A stretch of 64,000 nt of DNA from Cephalopachus bancanus (lineage: Eukaryota > Chordata > Mammalia > Primates > Tarsiidae), in NCBI GenBank assembly GCA_027257055.1, contig JAPVLO010000044.1, positions 1,984,001 to 2,048,000 on the forward strand, given 5' to 3'. Position 1 is the stretch's first letter. Each line of letters begins with the position of its first letter. The notes below the pieces were generated by a model. That model was not told where the DNA came from and made no database searches. It saw only the letters and a list, made by a program, of their open reading frames with translations. The position numbers and the translations under genes are program-made. Shown here in pieces: positions 9,394-20,094 of the stretch.

Positions 9394-9975
9394 GCACAGC
9401 CTCAGAATAACTGAGGAATGAAGTCTGGGAAATGTGTACTCAGGGCACAGCACACATCCTGGCTTGATTTGGGGCCAACCAGGTATCTGTTGGTTCTGAA
9501 GTTCATGTTCCTGAAAGGTCATCTTTTCTTTCTCATGGATCTTAGTTTGGGTTTCCCCAAGAGCAGAACCTAAGACAAGGACTTGGGTGTCAGAATTTTA
9601 TTTGAGAGATGATCCTGGGAAGCAAAAATGGAGATGGAAAATACAAGAGGGAAAGTAAAAAAAATGAGTTGTTTACTACTGCATGGGGATCTGGGGCTGA
9701 ATCCCACTGGGGGCTGTCTGAGAAGCCACGCAGAAATTATCCCACTGGATAAAACTGGGATTATGTACAGACTCCCACCTCCATGCGCAGAGGGTTGCCT
9801 TTGGGTAAGGAGATGCCACAGGCACACAGGCATTGAATGTGGAACTGTCTACCACCCCAGTGCTGAAATCATGTATGTCAAGGGGACAAAGCTCAGAGCA
9901 CAAAAATTGTATGCTTCACCACGTTCTCTTCAACGGTGAGAAGCTGGGTAGTATGGAAGCCATCGGTAGGTTGCA
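9394..9975. mobile_element. Possible ancient LTR-like repeat
   Basis: Around 9545-9660, 'gtttccccaagagcagaacc', 'aagacaaggacttgggtg' and 'ttatttgagagatgatcctg' form a motif order I associate with an old mammalian LTR-type repeat. The flanks are unassigned. No coding function is visible. Confidence 0.35.
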
Positions 9976-9995
9976 CCTCAAGAAGTAAAGTTTTG

Positions 9996-10288
9996 TTGTT
10001 GTTTTCTGAGTTTGAGTCTCACTCCATCGCCCAGGCTGGAGTGCAGTGGCACACTCACGGTCACCTCAGCATTAACCTGCTGGGCTCTGGTGATCCTTCC
10101 TCCTCAGCCTTCCAAGAAGCCAGAACTACAGGCACGCACTACCAAGCCCAGCTAATTTTTTAATTTATTGTAGAGACAAGGTCTCGCCAAGTCACCCAGA
10201 CTGGTCTTGAATCCGTGGGCTCAGGCAATCCGCTTGCTTGGGCCTCCCAAAGTGCTGGGATTATAGCCTGAGGAATTGAGCCCGGCTG
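9996..10288 (-). mobile_element. Alu SINE with perfect 15-bp target duplication
   Basis: Antisense Alu flanked by 'agaagtaaagttttg' at 9981-9995 and 10289-10303. The right arm has the intermediate form 'ggcacactcacggtcacc' (antisense), an earlier stage than the GC hairpin. Confidence 0.96.
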
Positions 10289-10303
10289 AGAAGTAAAGTT
10301 TTG

Positions 10304-10839
10304 TGCCTTACCCCAGGTGGTGGTGATGAAAGGTGGTGGAAGGAAAGCGTGGATTCTTGCCTTGGTGACATCTGACCTCTCTCCACCCACCCCATCCTTT
10401 CTCAAGGAAGCTGCATCACCCTTCATCTTTTGGCAGCATGTTTCAGGGGCAGAAACCTTTCTTTGGCCTGCCAGAACTCCACTGTCTGTTTCTAGTTAAC
10501 ACTTATTTCTTATTTCCCTTGTCATACATCTAGGTGGAGGGGGATTTTCAGGGCTCAGTGACCTCTTCCTGCTTGTAATTTGTGATTTGAGCAAGTTGGT
10601 CTTGGTGGAGTGTAGATGGAAAAGGACAGGGATTGCTATATGGTCATTGTCAGGAGCTACCTGTGCAGCAGCCTCACTGCCTCTCACTGCCTGTGCCTCT
10701 GAACCTCCCCCTTCTCTGTAGTTTAAAGCAAGGCACAGGTGGAAACAGCATGATTGAGGGGGATGGGGAGAGTAGGTTTCCTTAGCAAGTCTCCCTGGCC
10801 CCTCCCTTCTCCAGCTTCTCTGAAAAGGATGCAGAAATG
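10304..10839. other. Unique noncoding stretch
   Basis: No repeat or recognised exon. A 115-codon frame on the minus strand (10496-10843) has no domain and looks incidental. Confidence 0.5.
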
Positions 10840-11020
10840 TCAATTGTCTCCTGGTTCAGTTGCTTTGCTAACCCGATCAATCCATATGAAAAGAGCAGAT
10901 TAAATTGACTGATCCTCATATATTTAATGATCGCTGCTATTTGACCAGGATGCGTTTCTCAGGAAGTGCCAGTCACAGCTATCGATGGTCTTTTAATCCG
11001 AGTTACTTAGTGTTGGGCTT
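10840..11020. promoter_or_regulatory. Candidate conserved noncoding element
   Basis: Repeat-free block of balanced composition with clustered ATTA/TTAAT cores and ordered unique words such as 'gctaacccgatcaatcc' (10868-10884) and 'agctatcgatggtctttta' (10978-10996). It retains CpGs in an otherwise CpG-poor area. Conservation is not demonstrated. Confidence 0.33.
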
Positions 11021-11325
11021 GCCTTCTCCCTAAGATGGCCGGTCTCAGGTGACTCCTGAGCTTGCAAGGCAGGAAACCGAGGTACCAAATGGCTCCTCTT
11101 GCTCTAGGTGACTGGGCTTCACTCCTGGTTCAGGGATATGTCAACAGACATAGCTTTCTTCCAGGTATAATTCCATGACTTCCCACCCACCTTTGTCAAT
11201 TCAAGGGAGTTCTCTGCTCATCAGAAGGGATGGTCTGAAATTCTTGGGCAAAAAAATCCTCTAAACTTGTCAGTATTTGCAATCATATTATGTGTGCCAT
11301 GATGGTACTAGCTACTATTTCTGGA
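11021..11325. other. Unique noncoding stretch
   Basis: Nothing recognised. Confidence 0.5.
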
Positions 11326-11329
11326 GTCT

Positions 11330-11485
11330 TTGTTTTCCATGTTTTATTTGATTTTATAGCCAAAGAACTCCCCAAAGGTTGATATTTTAATTATCTCTAT
11401 TCAATGATGAAGATTCTGAGATAGAGAGAAGTTAAGAAGCATGCCTGAGGTCACATAGCTAGTTCATGAAAGAACTTGAAAACTT
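11330..11485 (-). mobile_element. MIR SINE fragment
   Basis: 'caatgatgaagattctgaga', 'gagaagttaagaagc' and 'ctgaggtcacatagctagtt' match the antisense MIR core. Confidence 0.72.
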
Positions 11486-11584
11486 GTCTACACTAAAAGA
11501 CTGCACATAGAGGAATTTTCCAATGTGCGATGACCATAAAACTCAAGTGAGCTACTGAGTGCTGCCTGTAATGAAGTTTATGTA

Positions 11585-11872
11585 TTTGTTTGTTTTTTGT
11601 TTTTGTTTTAAAGATAAGGTCTCACTCTGTTGCCCAAGCATGAGAATGACTCACTGCAGCCTCCAACTCCTGGGCTCAAGTGATCCTCACACCTCAGTCT
11701 CTCAAGTAGCCAGGACTGCAGGTATGCATCCCCATGCCTGATCAATTTATTTTTTATTCTGTAGAGGTGGGTCTTGCCATGCTGACCAGGCTAAACTTCT
11801 GCTCTCAGGCAATCTGTCTGCCTTGTCCTCCCAAAGTGCTGTACTTATAGGCATGGACTGCCACACCCAGCC
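11585..11872 (-). mobile_element. Old AluJ-like SINE
   Basis: Antisense Alu with heavy divergence: 'aaggtctcactctgttgccc', 'ctcctgggctcaagtgatcc' and 'cccaaagtgctgtacttata'. It lacks the young-lineage diagnostic changes. Confidence 0.9.
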
Positions 11873-12040
11873 CCCTGTGATAAAATTTGATTAAGACGCC
11901 AGACTTTAAAATATGACAGCTATAGTCTCCTTAATTTCTGAGGGTTCACTGTCTCTTTCCAGCCTTTAGGATACAGAACCATCAAGAAGGCCTGATTCCA
12001 GGTGAGTGTCTCTACTAGTTAATACTGTAGGAACGCAGTT

Positions 12041-12362
12041 TTTGTCTGTTCAAGCTGCCATAACAAAGTACCAGAGACTGGGCAACTTAACCATAGAAAT
12101 TTATTTCTCAAAGTCCTAGAGGTTGAGAAGTCCAAGGTCAAGGGGCTGGCAGGCTCAGTGTCTGATGGGACCAAATTCCTAATTCATAGATGGTGCCTTC
12201 TTTCTCTGTCCTCACATGGTGGAAGGAATAAGGGAACTCTCTGGGGTTTCTTTTATAAAGGCACTAATCCCATTTATAAGGACTCTACTTTCATGACCTA
12301 ATCACCTCTCAAAGGTCCCACCTCCTTATACCATCACTTTGGGTGTTAGACATACATAACCT
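12041..12362 (-). mobile_element. MLT1-type MaLR LTR
   Basis: In antisense it starts with the LTR's 3' end ('gctgccataacaaagtacc') and runs through 'catgacctaatcacctctc' and 'ggtcccacctcctta' to 'ttgggtgttagacatac', the expected reverse order for an MLT1/MST LTR of the ERVL-MaLR class. No internal part is attached. Confidence 0.82.
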
Positions 12363-12453
12363 TCCCCCACATTTGCCCTGTGCACTTTAGGGGTTATAGC
12401 ATGAATTTTGGGAAGACACAGCTTTTAATATATTGCAAACACTTATGCCACCA

Positions 12454-12743
12454 TTTTTTTTTTAATCTGTGTCTCACTCAGTCGCCCTGGCTGGAGTGCA
12501 GTGGCATGCTCATGGCCACCGTTGCGTCAGCCTGCTGGGCTCAGGCAATCCTTCCACCTCAGCCTTTCAAGTAGCCGGAATTACAGGTACATGCTACTAT
12601 GCCTGACTAATTTTTTTTTTAATTGTAGAGATGAAGTCTTGCCAAGCTGTCCAGGCTGTTCTTGAACTCGTGGGCTCAGGCAATCCCCTCACCTCGGCCT
12701 CCCAAAGTGCTGGAATTACAGGCTTGAGCCACCATACCCGGCC
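12454..12743 (-). mobile_element. Alu SINE, intermediate type
   Basis: Antisense Alu; poly-T then 'gtctcactcagtcgccctgg', ending 'gagccaccatacccggcc'. Right arm is of the 'ggcatgctcatggccacc' type. Target duplication is weak. Confidence 0.94.
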
Positions 12744-12879
12744 CGCCATTTATATTTCTACCTTCTTTCCTCATCTCCTACCCATCCCCTTCCTGCCTCT
12801 TTCTCTCTCCGTATGAAAGTCTGAATCTTCAATTTAACATACGTTCTAATGCTCAGTGTATTAAGACCTGTTTCATATA

Positions 12880-13360
12880 TTCACTCATGATTTACCAAGC
12901 ACTTACCATAATGTAAGCTAGGGAAAAGCAAAGAAAGACATAATTTCTACTTCCAGAAAACTCAATGTCTACTTTAGGTAAATGCATAAAGACAATTGCA
13001 ATAGAGTATGAGTCCTGTGACAGATACCGGGGGCATTGTGGTGGCACCGAGGCAGCGCACTTTATCTGGCTATGTAGGGAAGACCTCCTGGAGGAAGCAG
13101 TGTCTACACTAAGTCTTAAAGAGTGGCTGGCAATAGGTTTGCTTTTAAGGATGACCTGTTTCTTTGGAAGTGTGGTCAATTCCTTTCAGCAGCTTAGATC
13201 GGCTGGTGTGGGGGGGGTGAGGTGTGGTGGGAGGTTCAGGAAAGATGGAGGGGATAGGGAGCTCTAGGGAAGAAGACAGGCAGGCTACGTGAGTTGAACT
13301 TGCATCCAGAAAGCACCATGAAAGAATTTTAAGCATGGCAGTGAGTACCAGGAAGCATAG
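12880..13360 (-). mobile_element. Probable L2 LINE fragment
   Basis: 'tttaccaagcacttaccata', 'gaagacctcctggaggaagc' and 'agaaagcaccatgaaag' follow the antisense L2 layout. A 100-codon frame across it is not a gene. Confidence 0.5.
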
Positions 13361-13374
13361 AGCTTGTAACTGAG

Positions 13375-13610
13375 ACTATGGTTCAGGCACTAAGGTTCAA
13401 AGACTCAACTCCCACTTAAAAGTTGGGCCGCCATGGGCTAGTGTGTGTCTCACTTACCTAAGCCTCCGAGTCCTTATCTATCAAGTAACACCCATCTCCC
13501 CATCTCAGAGGGTAGCTGCAAGGAGATAGGGGAAATAACTTAGTGCCAGAGCCATGCACACAGCACCTAGTATGTGCTAAATAAATACCAGCAGCCTTTA
13601 TGGTCTGATT
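13375..13610 (+). mobile_element. MIR SINE
   Basis: Sense MIR: 'gtctcacttacctaagcctc', 'cacccatctccccatctcag', then 'gccatgcacacagcacctag' and 'tatgtgctaaataaatac' at the 3' end. Confidence 0.7.
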
Positions 13611-13689
13611 TGCACTTTAGAAAGGACCTTCTGGGAAGGATATATTGGAAGTGGCAGGAAGTGGGGAGATAAATTAGGTCACTGATAGG

Positions 13690-13995
13690 GCAAACTATCC
13701 TCTTTTATCCTCTACCTCTTTTAGGAACAGATGTTTAGGAACAGATGACCACCTCCTCTGAGAGGCATCTCTGACCATTTCCCAGCCAAGGCCTCTATCT
13801 CTTCCCTGGACTCTTACAGCGTGACTTCTTCTTTGGGGCTCATTTTACAATTGCTGCCTAGTGGGGCGGTTTGACTTACCTCTGCCCTGCCTCTGCTAGA
13901 TTGAAAACTCCCGGATGGAGGGAAAACTCCTTTTCTCTCTCATCCCCCCCATGACTGGCACAGGGGTGGGAAATGTAGCCAACTGACTTATTGAT
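13690..13995 (+). mobile_element. L2 LINE 3' fragment
   Basis: 'gaccacctcctctgagaggc' and 'atctctgaccatttcc', then 'ctagattgaaaactcccgg' and 'gatggagggaaaactcc' correspond to the L2 3' UTR order in sense. Confidence 0.65.
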
Positions 13996-14934
13996 GAGTG
14001 GATTCTGTCTCCCAGAGAAAGCTCTGGTGCTTTCTGCTTTGTCATCTGTATCTACAAAAATGGGAACTTTGCTCTTAACCCATGTGGAAGGGGACATCTG
14101 ATCAGGAATGAGAGCCATGGAGGGGACCCTGAGATGTCTGCTCTAAGTTCACAGGGCTAGCCTTGTCAATATGGCAACTGACTGTATGGAGGTCCCGCCC
14201 CCACCCCAAAGGGACCTTGGGGACAGATGAGTTTGTAGCTCAGCTCTGACTCCTGGTTTGTAAACACACAGCTGTGGAGTCCTAGGCTCTGAGATGGAGA
14301 TCGTGTGGGAGCTGCTTCTTTTTACAGCTTTATTCCCCCTCCCCTACCTCCTCCCTCCATACATTATTCTTGACTCCTCCCGCCCCACCACATTCCTACC
14401 TGGAGCATTTGATCTATGGACTATAAGTAGATATAATGAAATGCCAAATTTCTTTAAAAAGAAAACAACACTCCGCCCTCTAAGATTTGACCTGGGGAAT
14501 CGTCTGTTAACAGACAATAATGCTCTGCTCGCTTTTGTTGGGCTGAAGCATGTTGCCTGCCTGAAGTCTCGAAGTCCCAGGGTCCCTGTCTGCTGCTTGG
14601 TTTTGCCAGCCATTTCTCTCTTAACCCGTATTTATTTTCTTTTTGCTTCTAGGAAGGCACAAATAACTCATTGAAAAGAAACATGAAAAGCCTGAGCAAA
14701 TAGGCTCTCTTCCTTCTGCTTCAGTGCAGAGGCGAGTCTGGATTAAGAGGGATGTTGGACTTGGTTCTTTCTGGCTCGCATGTGTGACCCATCAGGTAGT
14801 GTGGGGCAGCTCTGTTCCTTTACCTGTAGGGGAAGTGAGAGGGGAGAGCCCCTGGCTTCCCATCAGCCCCTTCCTAACTAGTTTGCATGTCTGAATTTAC
14901 AAGTAGAGAAGGCTGGTGGCTCCTGAAGACCTCA
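13996..14934. other. Unique noncoding stretch
   Basis: No repeat recognised. Between 14405 and 14590 it carries phased AT/GC words ('gatctatggactataagtag', 'ggggaatcgtctgttaacag') reminiscent of conserved noncoding DNA. A 126-codon frame (14294-14674) has no identifiable domain, so I do not call a CDS. Confidence 0.45.
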
Positions 14935-14945
14935 TTCTTCCAGCT

Positions 14946-14990
14946 TTATTTATTTATTTATTTATTTATTTATCTATTTATTTATTTTTT
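14946..14990. repeat. (ATTT)n microsatellite
   Basis: About ten ATTT units with one ATCT interruption. It grew from the target site and A-tail of the adjoining Alu. Confidence 0.9.
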
Positions 14991-15264
14991 TGAGTTGGAG
15001 TCTCACTCTGTCACCCAGGTTGGAGTGCAGTGGCCGCTTCCGGTCACCGGAGCTTCAACCTGCTGGGCTCCGGCGATCCCTCCGCCTCAGCCTTCCAAGT
15101 AGCTGGAACTACAGGCACGCGCTACCAAGCCCGGCTAATTTTTTGATGTATTGTAGAGATGAGGTCTCGCCTGCCCAGGCGGGTCTCGAACCTGCGGGCT
15201 CAGGCAATCCACTCACCTCAGCCTCCCAAGGCGCGGGATTATAGGCTGAGCCACCGAGCCTGGC
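14953..15264 (-). mobile_element. Alu SINE with 18-bp target duplication
   Basis: Young-lineage antisense Alu flanked by 'ttcttccagctttattta' (14935-14952) and 'ttcttccagttttattta' (15265-15282). Its tail has expanded to an (ATTT)n microsatellite of about 40 bp. Confidence 0.96.
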
Positions 15265-15447
15265 TTCTTCCAGTTTTATTTAGAAGTGACTCCAGGAAGA
15301 CACGCGGGTTCTAGGGAAGGCCTGATGCTGCTGTGCTCCAAGCCCACCCCTTCTGCAAGGTCTACCCAGATCATCAGTTGTGGGTCATCCCTCATCCCTA
15401 CCTTTGCCTCCATAATGAATTCTCTATATAATTCTATGTCTATAGTA

Positions 15448-15676
15448 CAGTTCTCAACTTTCTTGACACTACTGACGTTTTGAACCAGATAATTCTGAAT
15501 TCTCTGTTGTGGAGGTTGTCCTGAGTATTGTAGGGTTTAGCAGCATTCCCGGCCTCTACCCACTAGATGCCAGTGGCAACTCTCCCCAGTTGTGAAAACC
15601 TCAAACATCTCCAGACATTGCCAAATGTCCCCCGGGTACAAGAGGAGTGCAAAATCACTTCTGCTTGAGAACCATG
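15448..15676 (-). mobile_element. MER20 hAT-Charlie transposon
   Basis: Near-complete in antisense: it opens 'cagttctcaactttcttgac' and passes 'cctctacccactagatgcc' and 'ccagacattgccaaatgtcc' to end 'ttgagaaccatg'. Both outer ends match the hAT terminal 'cag.ggttctcaa' type. Nonautonomous, about 230 bp. Confidence 0.88.
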
Positions 15677-15839
15677 ATCTATAACATGGCCACATTGTCG
15701 TTTTCTGTAATTATTATTTATCTCTTGAACTAACTCTGGGCCGAGGCTATGATTATTCGTTTCTGTGGTGCAGAGGAGATATAGAGAACTCGTCACACTG
15801 GTAAGAAACATAGTAGGTATCTGGATCAGAGGAACGTTT

Positions 15840-16140
15840 TTTTACTTTTTGCATCATATTCATCCTTTTATTAATAAATATTTATATCTCTGTTTGAGGC
15901 ACATGCTACAGAATGTGGCAGTCAAGGACAAGGACCTTGTGGGACTTTCTTACATTCTCATAGGGAGCATGGTGAAGGGAGATATGCAATAAATAAATAA
16001 GAAAATTTCCAGCAATCATCAGCCCCATGAAGAAAGTGTTTAAGGGGTGAAGGTTAGAGAATGACTAGGCTGGGGGTGTCTTGAGTTGCCTGGTAGGGAA
16101 CACTTCTGTTGCAGAGCAGTGTGGGCTGTCACTAAAACTT
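15840..16140 (-). mobile_element. L2 LINE fragment
   Basis: 'ttaataaatatttatatctc', 'acattctcatagggagcatg' and 'catgaagaaagtgtttaagg' track the antisense L2 3' UTR. Confidence 0.55.
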
Positions 16141-16164
16141 ACATAGGAAGACAGAGATGCTCAT

Positions 16165-16255
16165 ATAGTATTCATCTTTCTCTGTTCATCCATCTCCTAG
16201 TGCCTGGCACTTAGTAGGTGCTCAAGAAATATTTGTTGGTGGAGTGAATGCTCTC
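16165..16255 (+). mobile_element. L2 LINE 3' end
   Basis: 'cctggcacttagtaggtgct', 'caagaaatatttgttggtgg', 'agtgaatg' is the sense 3' tail of L2. Confidence 0.8.
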
Positions 16256-16439
16256 TCCTCTCTGGGTAAGGAGAGTCAGTGATGCTAACCTCTATCACAC
16301 TTTGAATTCTAATGCAAGTTCTAGAAAAAGCAGTCAAAGGAGTGTGAGTGTATACAATATTTGTGGACAAAGTCTGAATCAACCCCTGAATCATCCGGGT
16401 CTGTTTTTACAAAAAGAGTTTCTTTGAAATAGACAGGAC

Positions 16440-17160
16440 AATGATCTGCTCTCCAAATCAATCATTTAATCTTGCGTCAATCATCGTAGTCATCTAAAAC
16501 CTGAAACTGCATCTATACACCCTGGCCATTTCCCGGCCCAGGTGTGAACCCCAGGAATGGCTGGGGGAAATATGTGAGCTTCCCAGTCATCTACCTCGAG
16601 ATCAAATGCACTCTGAGGATGGGGTAACATTACTATTGTGCCTGGATAAGAAGGTCCTCAATCCGGCCCCCACCCCGCAGCAGGGGGGAAGAAAAAAGAG
16701 CTTAATCATTAATAACACTAACTTGCATTTCTAGAGCCTTGAAAATGAGAATTTTGCCCTTTTTTCCCTGGTAGTAAATTGGGTCAGAGTGTTCCCAGAA
16801 TTTACATTTCAATTAAAAATACAATAATAACACATTGTGCTAATAGTGAATGATTCCGACTCAGGGGAAGATGACACCGCCCGCTACTTTGTTAATGAAA
16901 AGCCCCCTTCATTCGGACGGACGGGCCACACATCAGCGGTAACAAATCTCCTGTCTTGTTCTGGGTCTCTGGCGGGTGGAATGGGCAGGGAGGGGCGGGG
17001 CTGGGGGAGGTGAGCGAGTCACCACCGCCCTGCTGGGGCTTCCAGGGGAAACAGACAGGCCGCTCAAAGCTGGACTTTGGTTCTACCTTCAAGTCCAACT
17101 TTCAAAACTAAACGTGACTTTGCCTTTTTAAAACAAGGCTTTAAAAAATCAAATCAAGTG
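16440..17160. promoter_or_regulatory. Repeat-free candidate enhancer with CpG cluster
   Basis: About 700 bp with no recognised transposon. The AT-rich part (16700-16850) has many ATTA/TAAT cores; the adjoining 16855-17040 holds about eleven CpGs, including 'ttcggacggacggg' (16911-16924), and a GC box 'ggggcggggc' at 16992-17001. Such a mix is typical of developmental enhancers or minor promoters, but no exon or polyadenylation signal links it to a transcript. Confidence 0.4.
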
Positions 17161-17960
17161 AGATTCTTCTGGCTTGCTTTGGTTGTTTTGTTTTTTGCTT
17201 TATCCCAGCAATAGCTGATGGCATCGGAGAGCTGCCACAGACCCCTTCCCCCAGGCCTTTGTGAGTAGATTTAACTTGAAAAAGTCTCCCATTAGCCTCT
17301 AAGGTTGGAATCTGATAGAAACTTCAGCCCAGGGCTGCAGGCAACCTGAGTGCCTGGTATTGCTTCTTCTTTGAGAAAAAGCCATTTGCCTGGGGAGGAT
17401 GGTGGTTATGAGGTTAACCTTTAAGAAGACCCCCTGCCTCACTGATTTTTAGAGTAGTTGGTCTACAATTACCCAAGACTCATATCTCTCTCCAGATGCA
17501 TATAATATAGGGAAGGAAAGGAAAGGAAAGATTGCCCCAGCAGTGGGGGGCCTTGGAGGTCTGCTCCCAGGAGCTGAAAGGAACTTGGTTTGCTTCAACA
17601 GACACAAGTTGAAGATTTTTGCTCACAGATTGTTTCTGGAAATAAATAACCCAGTCCAGTTCTTTTTTCATCAGAAAACAAGCTTTGTATGTAGAAAAAA
17701 AGAATATCACCCTGCACCCCCTCTCCAGGAAGGGGAAGCTTCAACCGCAGGTGGGTGAGCAGTGGGCTGGCAGTCCTTGGGAAATTATGGTTACTGGGAA
17801 ACATGGCGGGCCTGGTGTCCCTGTTTCTCCCATCTGGGCTGGGTCAGGTCAAGTAAGGGAAGCATTCTAGAACATATTGAGTGCAGGCCACAAATGCAGC
17901 TGTTGCCTTCCACTGTGTATTATTCAAAATCTTTTAGTGACTTAATATATACATATATAT
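17161..17960. other. Unique noncoding stretch
   Basis: No gene recognised. Holds a short (GGAAA)n run at 17511-17530 and, at 17948-17965, an 18-bp perfect AT palindrome. Several overlapping 60-75-codon frames are incidental. Confidence 0.5.
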
Positions 17961-17963
17961 GTA

Positions 17964-18113
17964 TAAATGAAAATGTAATGCCTTAAATTCCTAGGACACT
18001 GGAAACTTGAATGTGCTCTGCATTATCCCCCACCAAAAAAAAAAAGAGTACCCTGAGCATGTTCTGCAGCCCAGCCAAGGTGGGATGATGGGATGGGAAC
18101 TGGCATGGACTAC
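17964..18113 (+). repeat. Local repeat, copy 1
   Basis: Shares with 18848-18960 the order 'gccttaaattcctaggacac', 'tggaaacttga', 'gagtaccctgagcat' and 'tgggaactgg'. It contains an A-run absent from copy 2. The family is unknown; both copies lie just after AT or CA microsatellites. Confidence 0.65.
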
Positions 18114-18780
18114 ACATTTCCTCACCTCTGTGAGGGAACTGCCTGGCCCCTGCTGGTCCTCAGCCTGGGCCTCTGTGTCTCACTGTTTCTGAATCACTGA
18201 AGGAAGACAAAGGTCACCAAGGTTCAGGTCCTCAAGTTTGGAGATCTAATCATTATCAGAGTATAATGAGCATTCCCTGATATTAACATTTTGTTTACTA
18301 TAATACTCATTTCATCATTAAAGATAGGCTAGGGTCCCTTACATAGTGATCATACTAGAGGTGGTAGTCATTAATGTTGGTCAATTATTTATTTTCATGT
18401 CTTTAAGAACCCGTACCGTGCCCCCCACACTCAACCTGGGCCCTGAGAACCCAGTCATATGTCACTGTCTACATTAGCATGACTTTCCCTTACACTGTTT
18501 GCATGCCTGACGCTTTTCCAGTACTGTCTTGTTCAGCCAGTGGTTTGACTGTTTACTGCAGAACTTCTCCCAAAGACCCATCCATTCTTCACTGAAAGCA
18601 TAAGCAGACAGTTTGTACTCTAAGATTCTTTCAAATCCATCTTTTCAAAATCATTGCCCTGCTATTTCCACCAATCCTGAACTGTTGAATCATGATTTTA
18701 CCCAATCCTGATCAAGTCCCTGAGAGTGCTTCCTTAAAGCAGTCTTCCAATGCTCAATAAACGCGGAATGAATTTAAAAA
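18114..18780. other. Unassigned sequence, possibly LTR-derived
   Basis: Contains 'caatcctgatcaagtccctg' and 'ccaatgctcaataaacgcgg', where AATAAA near a run like a retroviral R/U5 boundary suggests an old LTR. I could not define ends or a family, so this stays tentative. Confidence 0.3.
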
Positions 18781-18796
18781 ATACACACATATGTAG

Positions 18797-18807
18797 ACAG
18801 ACAGACA

Positions 18808-18846
<39 letters not shown>
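18797..18846. repeat. (GACA)n-(CA)n microsatellite
   Basis: A few 'gaca' units pass into about 18 CA dinucleotides. The compound structure lies directly upstream of local repeat copy 2. Confidence 0.95.
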
Positions 18847-18847
<1 letters not shown>

Positions 18848-18960
18848 ATGTAAATGAAATGCCTCAAATTCCTAGGACAGTGGAAACTTGAAATGTCCCC
18901 TATCCTCCCAAAATGAGTACCCTGAACATTTGGGTACAGAAGACAGGGTGGGAACTGGCC
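18848..18960 (+). repeat. Local repeat, copy 2
   Basis: Related to 17964-18113 (offset about 880 bp) through 'cctcaaattcctaggacagt', 'ggaaacttga', 'gagtaccctgaaca' and 'tgggaactgg'. Several indels separate the copies. Confidence 0.65.
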
Positions 18961-18991
18961 TTAATTGCAAGACTTCTCTCTGCCCTTCTGT

Positions 18992-19095
18992 GCCAAACAC
19001 TGCAAAAACCCTGTCAAGGGTGGTGTCTCTCTTTTGCACAGCAAGCAAAATCAACTTTGTCTTAGCCATAGTTGGTCTTGTTTGAAGAGCCAGAT
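18992..19095 (+). repeat. 104-bp duplicated block, copy X
   Basis: Ungapped match to 20252-20355 with 8 differences in 104, mostly transitions, at an offset of exactly 1260 bp. It lies downstream of local repeat copy 2. Confidence 0.9.
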
Positions 19096-20094
19096 CTCCA
19101 CATCTGTCTTTCTGATCACCTGACTGCAAGAAGTCTCTGTTGGGTACCAGCTTGTCTTTGCTGCCTCTCTTATTTTTTCCTAAACTTTTTAAGTAGAGAG
19201 ATCAGGCCTCAGGCTCAGAGTTTTGAACAGGCAATAATAACCAGCAAAAATCCAAGCAGATTGTTTTGTACTGATTGTATCAACTGTTAATGTATTTAAG
19301 GTATTGTATCCAAATAATACATAATCACTATTGAATCCATAACCAAAGAGTTCAAGACTTATACTGAACAAGGCTTATTTATTCAACAGCAGGCCTGGGG
19401 GTTGGCCCACTCAAACCCAGTCTGCCCATTCCCTGAAGCAACCACTGTCAGTTTTTATAATTACTGCTTTTGGCTTTCCCCCCTTCTGTCCTTTTAAGTG
19501 TTATGCTTATGCTATTATTTCCTGATTTCCCTCCCACAACAGGTAAATATTGTTAATTTTCCAATATGAATGAGTGACTATATCTCTTATGAGTATCTGC
19601 CCTCTCTCCAACTCCTTACCATAAGTTTGTTGCATTTTATTTTATTATTAAATTCAGATTGCATGTTCCATTAGGATGAACAGGTAGAGACACTCCCAGC
19701 TCAGTTGAGTAGTGACTTAGGATGTCATTCTTTCCTGGCCCCTGCCTCCTGTGGCCTGACTTTCTTTGACTGTCTGGGTGACTCTTCCCACACCCTCCAG
19801 GAGCTCTGTACAAAGGCCTTCAATCCAATTTTACACCCGGCCACCCCTGTCAGTTAATCTGTCAGCTCCACTCATTCCCTGAAGACATCCCTCCTAGAGC
19901 TGCTCACCCTATGGCCCCATGGGATTGTAACACTCCCTGGGCCCATGACACAGCTGTCATCAGAGACTTCCCTCTGCTGCTATCCCATGCAGGAGCCCTT
20001 GTGCCCATGTCTTCATCTTTCTTGATGTACTCCTTTGTTTTGGTGGAGCAAACCCTCTGATATGTTCCTGAGAAAGGATGTTTTGGAGGCACAT
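19096..20094. other. Unassigned AT-rich sequence
   Basis: No gene recognised. The region 19440-19700 is T-rich and may be an old LINE remnant, but I cannot name it. Confidence 0.4.

Noticed and set aside
14294..14674. 126-codon plus-strand frame
   Set aside because: Overlapping antisense frame, no domain; the region looks more like noncoding unique DNA.
16165..16255. Possible polyadenylation region of a gene
   Set aside because: The AATA-rich 'agaaatatttgttgg' belongs to the L2 tail.
18797..18846. Possible CRISPR-like or satellite array
   Set aside because: It is a simple GACA/CA microsatellite without spacers, in a primate genome.
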